Below, in pieces: positions 56,245 through 64,000 of a DNA stretch of 64,000 nucleotides. Location of the stretch: the NCBI RefSeq assembly GCF_013170825.1, contig NZ_CP033365.1, forward strand, positions 6,646,001 through 6,710,000. The letters run 5' to 3'. A program made the position numbers and the translations under genes. The number at the start of each line of letters is the position of its first letter. The first letter of the stretch is position 1. The notes beneath the pieces are model-generated. The model was not told the DNA's origin. It saw nothing but the letters and a program-made list of their open reading frames with translations, and ran no database searches. The DNA comes from Mesorhizobium sp. NZP2298 (GTDB lineage: Bacteria > Pseudomonadota > Alphaproteobacteria > Rhizobiales > Rhizobiaceae).

Positions 56245-57103
56245 AGGGACAACGGAGATCGACATGCCACGGGCCGGCAGCAATGTCGGCCTTGCCGAAC
56301 GAGCCTATCGTATCCGTCGGCATGCGGTGCGCATGGGTCAAGTCCAGGGCCAGGGCTATGTCGGACAGGCTCTGGGTGTCGCCGACGTGCTCGCCGTCGC
56401 CTATTTCCATGCGCTCCGTTACCGGCCTACCGATACGCGCTGGGAGGGACGCGACCGCTTCCTGCTGTCGATCGGACACTACGCGATCGCGCTGTACGCC
56501 GCGCTGATCGAAGCGGGCGTGCTCCCGGAGGAAGAGCTCGAAACCTATGGCACCGACGACAGCCGGATGCCGATGTCCGGCATGGCGGCGTATACGCCCG
56601 GCATGGAGATCACCGGCGGGTCGCTCGGCCACGGCCTTGGCATCGCCGTCGGCATGTGCCTGGGGCTGAAACGCAAGCGGAGCGGCAGTTTCGTCTACAA
56701 TCTGATGTCCGATGGTGAGCTCGGCGAGGGCTCGACCTGGGAAGCAGCGATGTCGGCCGCACACCACAGGCTCGACAATCTCATCGCCATCGTCGACTTC
56801 AACAATCAGCAAGCCGACGGCCCATCGACCGCGATGCTTTCCTCCGAGCCGGTGACCGACAAGTTCGAGGCGTTCGGCTGGCACGCACAGCGTGTCGACG
56901 GCAACGACATTGAGGCAGTCCGCATGGCCTTCGATCTGGCGCGCGGGCTTAAGGAACCTCGCCCGCGTGTCATCGTCTGCGACACTCGCATGGCCAAGGG
57001 CGTGCCGTTCCTTGAATCCCGCGACATTGCACACTTCATTCGGGTCGAGCCGCATGAATGGACGTTGGCCCTCGAAGCTTTGGAAAGGGGACGTTCGCAT
57101 TGA
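56237..57103 (+). CDS. Transketolase, N-terminal subunit
   Basis: 288 residues; thiamine-diphosphate-binding half of a split transketolase. Landmarks are ITGGSLGHGLGIAVGMCLG and the ThDP motif SDGELGEGSTWEA with NFNNQQADG region. The C-terminal half is encoded separately by the next gene, whose TTG start overlaps this stop codon, so a heteromeric enzyme is expected. Confidence 0.92.
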   Translation: MAEGTTEIDMPRAGSNVGLAERAYRIRRHAVRMGQVQGQGYVGQALGVADVLAVAYFHALRYRPTDTRWEGRDRFLLSIGHYAIALYAALIEAGVLPEEELETYGTDDSRMPMSGMAAYTPGMEITGGSLGHGLGIAVGMCLGLKRKRSGSFVYNLMSDGELGEGSTWEAAMSAAHHRLDNLIAIVDFNNQQADGPSTAMLSSEPVTDKFEAFGWHAQRVDGNDIEAVRMAFDLARGLKEPRPRVIVCDTRMAKGVPFLESRDIAHFIRVEPHEWTLALEALERGRSH

Positions 57104-58122
57104 GGCTGTCAAAGTTCGCGCCGCGCCACGCCGTCAACGCGGGTGAGCGCAAAACCACGTCGGCAATGATCGCCTCGATTGCGCCCGATGGCATTGCGAC
57201 CCGCAACGCGCCGTTTGGGCACACACTTGCCAGATTGGCACACGAGCGGCTCGGGATCGTGGGTTTGACGGCTGATCTTGCGAAATACACCGACCTACAT
57301 GTCTTCGCGCAGGAGCATCCGGATCGCTTCTACCAAATGGGCATGGCGGAGCAGGTGCTGATGAGCGCTGCCGCTGGCCTGGCGCGGGAGGGTTTCACGC
57401 CCTTCGCCACGACCTACGCTGTCTTTGCCTCGCGACGTGCCTACGATTTCATATGCATGGCGATTGCCGAGGAGAACCTCGACGTCAAAATTGTCTGCGC
57501 TCTGCCGGGATTGACCACCGGCTACGGCCCCAGCCACCAGGCGACGGAAGACATCGCGATTTTCCGCGGCATGCCGAACCTGACGATCATCGATCCATGC
57601 GACGCGCTCGACATCGAACAGGCCACGGAGGCGATCGCGGACTACAAGGGGCCGGTCTACATGCGGCTGTTGCGGGGCAAGGTCCCCGTCGTGCTCGACG
57701 AATATGATTACACATTCCAGATCGGCAAGGCGCGGCTGCTGCGCGACGGTGCGGATGTGCTGTTCATTTCCAGCGGGCTGATGACCATGCGCGTGCTGGA
57801 GGCCGCGAAGGCGCTTGAAGCGGACCGCATCGACTGCGCGGTGCTGCACGTGCCGACCATCAAGCCGCTCGATACGGACGCAATCCTTGCCGCCGCGCGC
57901 CGGGCTGGACGGATGGTGGTCGTTGCGGAGAACCACACGATGATCGGCGGGTTGGGCGAAGGTGTCGCTGGCCTGCTGATGCGCGAGGGCGTGACCCCTG
58001 TCTTCCGCCAGATCGCACTGCCCGACGAATTTCTCGACGCCGGCGCGCTACCGACACTTCACGACCGCTACGGGATCTCAACATCAGAGATCGTGCGCCG
58101 CGTACGCAAGTGGGTGAAATAG
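57100..58122 (+). CDS. Transketolase, C-terminal subunit
   Basis: 340 residues: pyrimidine-binding domain (RFYQMGMAEQVLMSAAAGLA, FATTYAVFASRRAYD) and C-terminal domain (VVVAENHTMIGGLGEGVAGL). I place the start at the TTG at 57100, which overlaps the N-subunit stop (TTGA) and has AAAGGGG upstream. An ATG at 57058 would extend it 14 codons into the upstream gene. Last gene of the operon. Confidence 0.9.
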   Translation: MRLSKFAPRHAVNAGERKTTSAMIASIAPDGIATRNAPFGHTLARLAHERLGIVGLTADLAKYTDLHVFAQEHPDRFYQMGMAEQVLMSAAAGLAREGFTPFATTYAVFASRRAYDFICMAIAEENLDVKIVCALPGLTTGYGPSHQATEDIAIFRGMPNLTIIDPCDALDIEQATEAIADYKGPVYMRLLRGKVPVVLDEYDYTFQIGKARLLRDGADVLFISSGLMTMRVLEAAKALEADRIDCAVLHVPTIKPLDTDAILAAARRAGRMVVVAENHTMIGGLGEGVAGLLMREGVTPVFRQIALPDEFLDAGALPTLHDRYGISTSEIVRRVRKWVK

Positions 58123-58844
58123 ATACGAGGTCCTGACGCGTAACCAGGCTTGGGGTCTGACCCTATGGTGCCAATGTGCCCCTGAAACGCGGTTTCTAGC
58201 GTGAAGGCGATCCGCGGCATGGTCAGCGCCGGGAATGCTCCCTGACGCGTCGCTCCTGCGACGCTTTCTCCGGCAAGCGATCGCGCGTCAGCCAGGCGAG
58301 CATGGCTCGTGAAGCACGCTCCCCTCGCGCATCCCGGTCTTGTACTCCCTTCGCATGTTCTTGGCGAGCTCGACCAATCGCAAGACAGCACGCTATGGAC
58401 GGGGCCCCCCGCTGTAGTTCGGCGATGACAGATCGACCAAATCGTCGAGCGCGCAGGGCAGCCGAGGCAGCACTGAAGTTCCACACTGCCATTTATGCGA
58501 CTTTCTGGGAACAAAAAGAGATGATGGAAAGCCAATGGCGCGTCATGGTTCTGGCAAAGCTGCACCAGTGTGTCTGCTGGCTTTGTTTCGACGATTTTGC
58601 CGGTGAGCCTCTGAGCACGCCTTCATTGCGTCCAGCAACCCTCGCAGAACAAACGATTAGGATCGCGCTGCCCCAAAGACGCCGCAGCAATCAAACCTGG
58701 CTGTGGGCAGAGAAGTATAATGTTCATTTGAACATTTTAGTGACGATCGTTCTCGGAGACGACGGAGGGTTTATACATTCGGTCAAGTACCGGTTGAAGC
58801 CTCAATGAATGAATGCCATCAGTGGGCTTTTTGGGGAGCGACCT
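58123..58844. other. Gap of ~720 bp without an intact gene
   Basis: Frames up to 168 codons are open but lack recognisable families. A minus-strand piece near 58340-58400 (VELAKNMRREYKTGMREG) faintly recalls a type I restriction-subunit tail. I see no tRNA or attachment site. Confidence 0.4.
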
Positions 58845-59585
58845 ATGAGACGACTTGCGGCATGCGCATTGATTTCCATAGCTGCGGCCAGCGGGGGCCA
58901 GGCCGCCTGTTACGAGATCTCGAAAGGGCAGCCGTCGCAGCTGAGCGGCGATCTCCATCGACGAATACTTCCCGGGCCGCCGAACTATAAAGACGTGCAG
59001 ACAGGAGACCAGCCCGAGCCGACTTACTTACTGGAGCTGGATGCCGACATTTGCCTTAAGGGCGAGGGCTTTGCTGATTCCGCATCCAGCTTCCGCGAGG
59101 TTCACGTCGTGCCGGTCGGCGGCATGGACGGCGCCATGGCATCATTGATCGGACGCCGCGTGACTGTCGGCATCGTTGATCGATGGGCTCCAAAAGACGC
59201 AAATCGCCGAGCCCCGCTGATGGCCATTGTCGGGAGCATTGCGCCTGAAGAGGACATCACTGAACAGCCCGGCACCGCAGCGACTGTCGTGCGGGCGTTT
59301 TACCTGGCCCTCGGCACTGGGGACGGCAAGGACGCGGCGCGGTTTGTAGTCCCTGAAAAGAGCGCCAAGGGTCCTCTCTCCGCCGCGGCCCTGAGTGGTT
59401 TCTACGGAGGGATGCAGGCGCCGCTTAAGCTTCTCGGCATCGAAGCGAAGGCAGATGACTTGTTCTTCGTCAGCTATGCGTTCAGGAAGGGTGCCACAGC
59501 ATGTTCTGGCCGCGCGGAAGTGACGACTGTGAACGAGGGCGGCAAGGACTACATCAAAGGCATTAAGGCGCTCGACGGCTGCTGA
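58845..59585 (+). CDS. Secreted protein of unknown function (DUF4431-like N-terminal part)
   Basis: 246 residues from the ATG at 58845, with GGGGAG just upstream. It has a signal peptide (RRLAACALISIAAASGGQA). The first ~110 residues (CYEISKGQPSQLSGDL, YLLELDADICLKGEG, FREVHVVPVGG) resemble DUF4431-type periplasmic modules. The second half (VVRAFYLALGTGDGKDAARF) looks like an NTF2/DUF-type domain. Four or more Cys suggest periplasmic disulfides. It lies close to the SrfABC-like operon together with another secreted protein. Role unknown. Confidence 0.7.
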   Translation: MRRLAACALISIAAASGGQAACYEISKGQPSQLSGDLHRRILPGPPNYKDVQTGDQPEPTYLLELDADICLKGEGFADSASSFREVHVVPVGGMDGAMASLIGRRVTVGIVDRWAPKDANRRAPLMAIVGSIAPEEDITEQPGTAATVVRAFYLALGTGDGKDAARFVVPEKSAKGPLSAAALSGFYGGMQAPLKLLGIEAKADDLFFVSYAFRKGATACSGRAEVTTVNEGGKDYIKGIKALDGC

Positions 59586-59678
59586 TACGATCGCACGGCA
59601 AGAACTGGGCAATTGACAGGCTTACGCGCATATCAACGCCTAGCTGCTCCGCCCGATCCGATAGAGTAGCCGGGAAAT

Positions 59679-60476
59679 TCACTCGTGGCTAAGCCATATG
59701 TCGATGCGGTATCGGTCGGAACCTTGCACGGGCAATAGACCGTCCGCCCGTGTTCCCACTCCGGCAGGACGAAGGAGCGGACGCATCTCCTCTAGCGCCG
59801 CTCCGATTCTCCACTGCTCGGCGCCCGGCGAGGCATACCCGACGACCTTGGGTACGAGCGCACATTGCGGTGTGGTACTCCTGTCAAACTGTTCAATCCT
59901 GCCCGGAATGAGCCGCAATGACTCAAAAACAAATCCGTTGATGGAATTGCGAAGTGAGTCCGCATCCACCGGGGCTCCGCTGCAGACATTGATATACACC
60001 CAGCCTATCGGCCTGGGGTCGCCGGGAATCGATCGATAACTCACCTTGCGGCCGCTGATGTTCGGCGGCGCCGCGCGTGAAACTGGGGGTTTCGGCTGGG
60101 CGGCGGAAGGCGTTGCGGGCGGGTTTGAGGGAGGACGATACCCAATGATCAGATTCCGCGTAGCTGCCGTCGACGCCCGGCTTTCGCCGGCGGAGCTGAG
60201 CCCTGCCAAAAGCCGACAACTGTTGTCGGCGGACGAGTGATCAAAACCGACGCAGCCCGAACGCGAGGTGCAAAGGGATCGACATGCCTGCAAGGGTGCA
60301 ATGACCTGTGCGCTGACAATCCCGTTCAGTGAGGTCCCGGGATAGTCGAAGAACACTGCTGTGGTCTGCGCGCCGATCGGTTGAATGCCAACCAGAACGA
60401 CGAGAGCTGCCAGAGACGAGCCGGCGGCTCTAAGTAGGAGCTCTCGGTATCCGCAGTGAAAAAGATGCGCAAACAT
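59679..60476 (-). CDS. Secreted PAN/Apple-like domain protein
   Basis: 265 residues from the ATG at 60476 (GGGAA upstream). A signal peptide ends near IGAQ; then comes a PAN/Apple-like module with a Cys-rich core: LQACRSLCTSRSGCVGFDHS and SCRLL, in the C-x3-C-x5-C spacing of PAN_4 domains. A Pro-rich linker follows, then a ~100-residue unknown domain with two Cys. PAN modules bind proteins or glycans. It is convergent with the preceding secreted-protein gene and divergent from the SrfABC-like operon. Confidence 0.7.
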   Translation of the reverse strand: MFAHLFHCGYRELLLRAAGSSLAALVVLVGIQPIGAQTTAVFFDYPGTSLNGIVSAQVIAPLQACRSLCTSRSGCVGFDHSSADNSCRLLAGLSSAGESRASTAATRNLIIGYRPPSNPPATPSAAQPKPPVSRAAPPNISGRKVSYRSIPGDPRPIGWVYINVCSGAPVDADSLRNSINGFVFESLRLIPGRIEQFDRSTTPQCALVPKVVGYASPGAEQWRIGAALEEMRPLLRPAGVGTRADGLLPVQGSDRYRIDIWLSHE

Positions 60477-60506
60477 GTTTCCCGTGTCGCTGCTATTCTG
60501 TTTCAA

Positions 60507-60923
60507 GCGGCACTTGACCGATACAAGTCAGCGAAGTTCGCTGACTTGACGTCATGACTGGCGAGGAGGAAGGCGAGTTAGACGGCTAGCCAGAAACCTC
60601 ATGACAGATCGCGATCTTTCCCATTGCCCCATTTTTCTTTTGCCGTTGGCAATGCCCCTGTTGCGCTCGGCAAATTCGGCCCGGCGCGACCGTAATCCTC
60701 CAGATTTTGCATTTCCAGCCCCAAATGGGGGATGTGCAACGCCAAAATGCATTTCAACTAGAATTGGCGCTAAGATGGGAAGTAGGCTGCGGTCCGCTAC
60801 AGGTTAAGCATCTGAGTCGAATCTACTTGAGCGCTCGTTGACACTGCGTTTTTTTCCGTCGAAGTATGCCGGAGGGGACGCCGCATAGTTAACGATTTCT
60901 TGCGGCAAGGGGAAGGTGCTTAA
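60507..60923. other. Divergent promoter region ahead of the SrfABC-like operon
   Basis: About 420 bp without a recognisable gene between the PAN-domain gene and the SrfABC-like operon. It should hold the promoters of both. Confidence 0.45.
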
Positions 60924-61862
60924 ATGGCTCGAGGGGGCAACGTCCACTTCGTTCGTTCAACGTCGGCGCTTTCCGGCGACGTGTTGGCCGTCGCCGGAAA
61001 GCCGCTGTGGCGGGACTGCGAAACGACGTTCGCCCGGATCGACGAACTGTGCGGTGACAATGCGTCACGGCTGTTCGCCGAACCGAACGCCAAGGAGCAG
61101 GAGGGCGGGCGCCTGGCAGTGGCGTGGTTTAGCAGTTTCGACGACGAGCCGAAGCGGCTGGGCGAACTCGACCGAGGAAAGCGGGCGCGGATCGAGTCGA
61201 ACTTGGCCGCGCGGATCGAAGCGCTTCGTCCGGCCCTGGCAGACCAGGGAATAGGCGAGACCGTTGCGGCGATGCTCAACGTCGCGGACGAAGCCTCGAT
61301 CGTTGCCGTCGGCGAGAACGCCGTGCTCACGAATTGGGGGATCCTGCCAGAGGAAGCTCGCTCCTCCCGCGCCGCATTCGTCCGGCACACCGAGAAGACG
61401 ATTGGCCCCTACCTTCCAACCGGCATGTCTCCCCGGGTGCCGGGGCAGCCCTGGGCCGCCGTCGGAGGTTTCGCCACCGCCGGACTGTCTCCCCCGCGGC
61501 GCGTGATTGTTCCCGAACCCACCGCAGCATCCGCCCAAGAGGCTCAGCCAGCGGCCTCAGCAAGACACAGGCAGGCTTGGCTTTGGCCCATAGCTGCCCT
61601 TTCGCTAGTTTTCGCCGCCAGCCTGATCTACGCGGCCTGGCCTGGCAACCTCGTTTATCCGGTGGCGCTTCCGCCGCGGACGGCAGCTCCTCCCGTGAAC
61701 AGCGATGAGGTCAACCGCATCATTGAAGAGCGGATCGCCAAAATGAATACCGAGCTCACGAAGACTGGATGCGAGACAGATTCTTCTATTCTTGGTCCAC
61801 TCCTCGACGACGGAAGCGGTGGACCCGCCGCCCCGGCGCCAGCCGAAGGCCCAACCCAATGA
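60924..61862 (+). CDS. Membrane-anchored protein, first gene of a SrfABC-like operon
   Basis: 312 residues, family not recognised. The N-terminal ~200 residues are soluble and mixed in structure (HFVRSTSALSGDVLAVAGKP at the start). A single membrane helix near residues 218-235 (WPIAALSLVFAASLIYAAW) leads to a short outward segment with one Cys and a Pro/Ala-rich end. Overlap of 4 nt with the next gene shows tight coupling. It occupies the place of a partner to SrfA/SrfB-like proteins. Confidence 0.65.
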   Translation: MARGGNVHFVRSTSALSGDVLAVAGKPLWRDCETTFARIDELCGDNASRLFAEPNAKEQEGGRLAVAWFSSFDDEPKRLGELDRGKRARIESNLAARIEALRPALADQGIGETVAAMLNVADEASIVAVGENAVLTNWGILPEEARSSRAAFVRHTEKTIGPYLPTGMSPRVPGQPWAAVGGFATAGLSPPRRVIVPEPTAASAQEAQPAASARHRQAWLWPIAALSLVFAASLIYAAWPGNLVYPVALPPRTAAPPVNSDEVNRIIEERIAKMNTELTKTGCETDSSILGPLLDDGSGGPAAPAPAEGPTQ

Positions 61863-63100
61863 GCCAGTTCGTCGCCACCACGACCCTCAGCCTGATGCGA
61901 TCCCTCGGATCGACCGCGGAGCGCTCGGTTCATAGGCTTCAAGCCGTGCTCGGGCGGGAATTCCCCGGAGGCATCGGGCTCGAGCTGGCCGAACCAGTGC
62001 CGCGCAAGGACGGCTCGGGGATCGACTGGTACACCGAGCGGGACGAGCCTCTTGTCCGCCTGACGGACCTCCCGCCCGAAACGGCGTCCGTCTACAAGAC
62101 GCGGCTGGACCAATCCGTCCGCTCAGTTCTCCGTGCGGCCGCCGCGCACGAGGCTCGCACCGACCCAGCGGCCCGGTCGACGGCTACAGCGCTGCGCAAC
62201 GCGGTGACATTCCCCGACGACGAGAACGTCTGGGTCTCCGGCGATTCCGACGGGAGCGACGGAGTGCTCGTCCTCACTGCATGGGGTTATGAAAAACATG
62301 ACGCGGAGACCAGCGGCAGGGGGCAGATCGCTGCAGTCGCCCGGGACCGGCCGCCGACGCCTGTTCCGGATACAGTGGTGGAGCGGCCCGTGCTGCCAGC
62401 CGGGCCTTCCTGGTGGCGGCCGATCGCCCGCTGGCTGCTTTGGCTTGTTCCTATAGCGCTCGCGGGGGCGACAGCTTGGCTGCTGCTGCCCGCCTGTGGC
62501 TTGATCCTTCCTTTCGGCGTAACGGCATTCGGAAAGGGCGGGGGCGCCTATTGCGCACTTGTCGCGCCGGCGCCAGCCGTCGATCAAGCCAGCCTGCGAA
62601 CGCAGGAGCTGATTTCTGAGGCCACTGTGATCGAGGGGCGGCTGCGCCAGCATATGAACTCGTGCCAGCAGGCCTCGCTAGATCAGGCGGCGGTAGCCAA
62701 GAAGCGCGTCGACCGCGAGCAGGGACTGCACGGCAAGATGGAGGTAGCTCTCACTTGGAACAACCGCACGGATTTGGATCTTGCCGTGAAATGCCCCAGC
62801 GGCGAAATGGTGTATCGGCGACAACCCGCATGCGGCGGCACTCTTGATATCGATATGAATGTCCCTAACCGAATGAGCAATGAGCCTATCGAACACATAA
62901 GGTGGGCGGACGAGCCCCCGCCGGGCCACTACGAAGTTTTCGTAAACCTCTTCGACCGCCGGGATGACCCGTCAGTGCAAACCGACTTCACCGTCCTCCT
63001 GAAGAGGGGTGATTCCACTACCCCCCAGTCCGGTTCCCTGAGCGAAGTGAAAGCCAACGATGCTACGCAACTGAAGGTCATGGAGTTCGATGTCCCATGA
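61859..63100 (+). CDS. SrfA-like membrane protein with C-terminal DUF2135/YfaP-like domain
   Basis: 413 residues from the ATG overlapping the previous stop (ATGA). The N-terminal region contains GIDWYTERDEPLVRLTDLP, which recalls SrfA proteins (the ...IDWYSP... motif). One or two membrane segments lie near residues 187-225 (LLWLVPIALAGATAWLLLPA). The C-terminal ~110 residues read MEVALTWNNRTDLDLAVKCP, DIDMNV, and PPPGHYEVFVNLFDRR, the pattern of YfaP/DUF2135 domains, which have beta-sandwich folds and are often outside the cell. The combination is unusual. Function unknown. Confidence 0.7.
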   Translation: MSQFVATTTLSLMRSLGSTAERSVHRLQAVLGREFPGGIGLELAEPVPRKDGSGIDWYTERDEPLVRLTDLPPETASVYKTRLDQSVRSVLRAAAAHEARTDPAARSTATALRNAVTFPDDENVWVSGDSDGSDGVLVLTAWGYEKHDAETSGRGQIAAVARDRPPTPVPDTVVERPVLPAGPSWWRPIARWLLWLVPIALAGATAWLLLPACGLILPFGVTAFGKGGGAYCALVAPAPAVDQASLRTQELISEATVIEGRLRQHMNSCQQASLDQAAVAKKRVDREQGLHGKMEVALTWNNRTDLDLAVKCPSGEMVYRRQPACGGTLDIDMNVPNRMSNEPIEHIRWADEPPPGHYEVFVNLFDRRDDPSVQTDFTVLLKRGDSTTPQSGSLSEVKANDATQLKVMEFDVP

Positions 63101-63137
63101 CTACGGCAAGCCGAATCAAGCCTGACAGGACGACTCA

Positions 63138-64000
63138 ATGCTGACCAACCTCGCCGATTTCAGCGATGGCTTCACGCTGGTGCCTGACAGTGGCATCCAG
63201 TTTGTCGAGTTCGGGTTCGACTTCGACGCTTCTCCGCGCCTGTCGAGGTCGTTCATCGAGCGGCTGTCGCCGGGCGAAACGGGTTCGGATGGAAAGACGC
63301 TGATCCGCCTGCTTCCGAACTGGAACGATGACGATCCCGACTCGGACCAGCCGCCCTACCCCCCGAAAGGCGACGACGTGGTGTACGACATCGCGAAATC
63401 GAGGGCGCTCGAGACCTTCCTGGACCGCTGGGTTCCGGTGCCGTTCTTCAAGATCGAACCCGGAAAAGACTCGCTTGGCAACGAAATATACGCGCAGGGC
63501 CCGACCGACTGGGTCCGGGTGAGGGTCACGGAGACGCGGAACGCCCACGGCGACCGGAAGGGAACGCACAGGGCAATCTTCGCATTCGACAGCTCGCTCG
63601 CGCCCCGGAAGACAAACCGCCCCTACCTCGCGCCCTGTCCGGAAGACGCGATGCGGACCGAATCGTTCCGGTTCGTCAGCCAGCTGCCTGACGTCATCTC
63701 GTTCCTGTCCCACAAGGTGGACGTGCCCGGCCAAGGGCCAGTGGACGCGCAGAAGTGGCTGGACGACTGGCTGAGGGACATCCTCCACTCATTCAAGAAG
63801 CTCCAGAGGAAGGGCAAGGAGCTGAGGCCCGAGGACTTTCCTTTCCAATTCGAGCACCTCGCCCGGTACATGACCTTCGTCCAGTTTCTCGCCAGCGTGA
63901 TCAAGCCAGTTCGCGTCACCCTCATCGATACGGTCAGCGACAACAGGAACGTCCATCCGGTCGACGTCGACCTGGTGCTCGACATCGGGAACTCACGGTC
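63138..64000 (+). CDS. srfB: SrfB-family protein, N-terminal part (runs off right edge)
   Basis: About 287 codons are in the window from the ATG at 63138. The protein starts MLTNLADFSDGFTLVPDSGI. Near the edge it reaches DLVLDIGNSR, the phosphate-1 motif of the actin/Hsp70 ATPase fold that typifies SrfB. SrfB proteins are ~1,000 residues, so most is outside. SrfABC operons are known from Salmonella and other proteobacteria, where srf genes are described as virulence-associated, but their biochemical role is not established. Confidence 0.8.
   Translation, partial: MLTNLADFSDGFTLVPDSGIQFVEFGFDFDASPRLSRSFIERLSPGETGSDGKTLIRLLPNWNDDDPDSDQPPYPPKGDDVVYDIAKSRALETFLDRWVPVPFFKIEPGKDSLGNEIYAQGPTDWVRVRVTETRNAHGDRKGTHRAIFAFDSSLAPRKTNRPYLAPCPEDAMRTESFRFVSQLPDVISFLSHKVDVPGQGPVDAQKWLDDWLRDILHSFKKLQRKGKELRPEDFPFQFEHLARYMTFVQFLASVIKPVRVTLIDTVSDNRNVHPVDVDLVLDIGNSR

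Noticed and set aside
58340..58400. Possible tail fragment of a type I restriction HsdR protein on the minus strand
   Set aside because: Only about 18 residues show a faint resemblance; too short to support a feature.

Overview
The window looks like part of the symbiosis island (integrative conjugative element) of a Mesorhizobium-type rhizobium. The basis is gene content: two nod boxes, the start of nodM, a complete VirB/VirD4 type IV secretion system (T4SS) with virA and virG, VirF-like and SUMO-protease-like effectors laid out as in the M. loti R7A island, an alpha-carbonic anhydrase and a complete bacterial gibberellin operon. Between them lie many decayed insertion sequences, as is usual on such islands. 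The species cannot be fixed from the sequence alone.

Layout. 0-0.5 kb: nodM start and its nod box (minus strand). 0.8-1.5 kb: a luxI/traI acyl-homoserine-lactone synthase with a candidate lux-type box. 2.1-2.8 kb: periplasmic alpha-carbonic anhydrase. 3.1-5.6 kb: a small operon (B3/B4-domain protein, LysE/RhtB exporter, DapA-like aldolase). 5.6-6.5 kb: IS630 and ISKra4-like transposase wreckage, followed at once by a second nod box. 7.4-32.5 kb: the T4SS region. It contains virA, converging on virB11-virB1, then virG, a 1,899-residue repeat-built SUMO-protease-like effector, a truncated second virD4, a XopE/HopX-like effector fused to a VirF-type tail, virD4, and virF. The likely control chain is NodD on the nod box, then VirA/VirG, then vir boxes (clear ones lie upstream of virB1 and virF). 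32.8-35 kb: a broken cold-shock gene and an MFS exporter.

35.4-45.5 kb: the gibberellin operon, read leftwards in the order cyp112, cyp114, a fused ferredoxin-SDR gene, cyp117, ggps, cps, ks, idi. Adjacent genes overlap or nearly touch in most places. No intact cyp115 lies at its head, so the expected product is GA9 rather than bioactive GA4. 45.6-49.9 kb: a graveyard (Tn3-type transposase, a flavoprotein fragment, a frameshifted MocR-type regulator) that also holds a ProQ/FinO-like gene and one small intact gene.

49.9-58.1 kb: a LysR regulator divergent from a sugar-uptake and catabolism operon (ribose-type ABC transporter, amidohydrolase/lactonase-like enzyme, SDR, split transketolase). 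58.8-60.5 kb: two secreted proteins of unknown role, one with a PAN/Apple-like domain. 60.9-64 kb: the start of a SrfABC-like operon (two membrane-anchored proteins and a SrfB-type actin-fold ATPase) that runs off the right edge. It is the least understood system in the window.

The most notable points are the chimeric effector with a eukaryotic N-myristoylation signal, the virF-virD4 segmental duplication that probably created it, the nested-repeat SUMO-protease effector with several nuclear-localisation-like motifs, and the unusual SrfABC-like operon.
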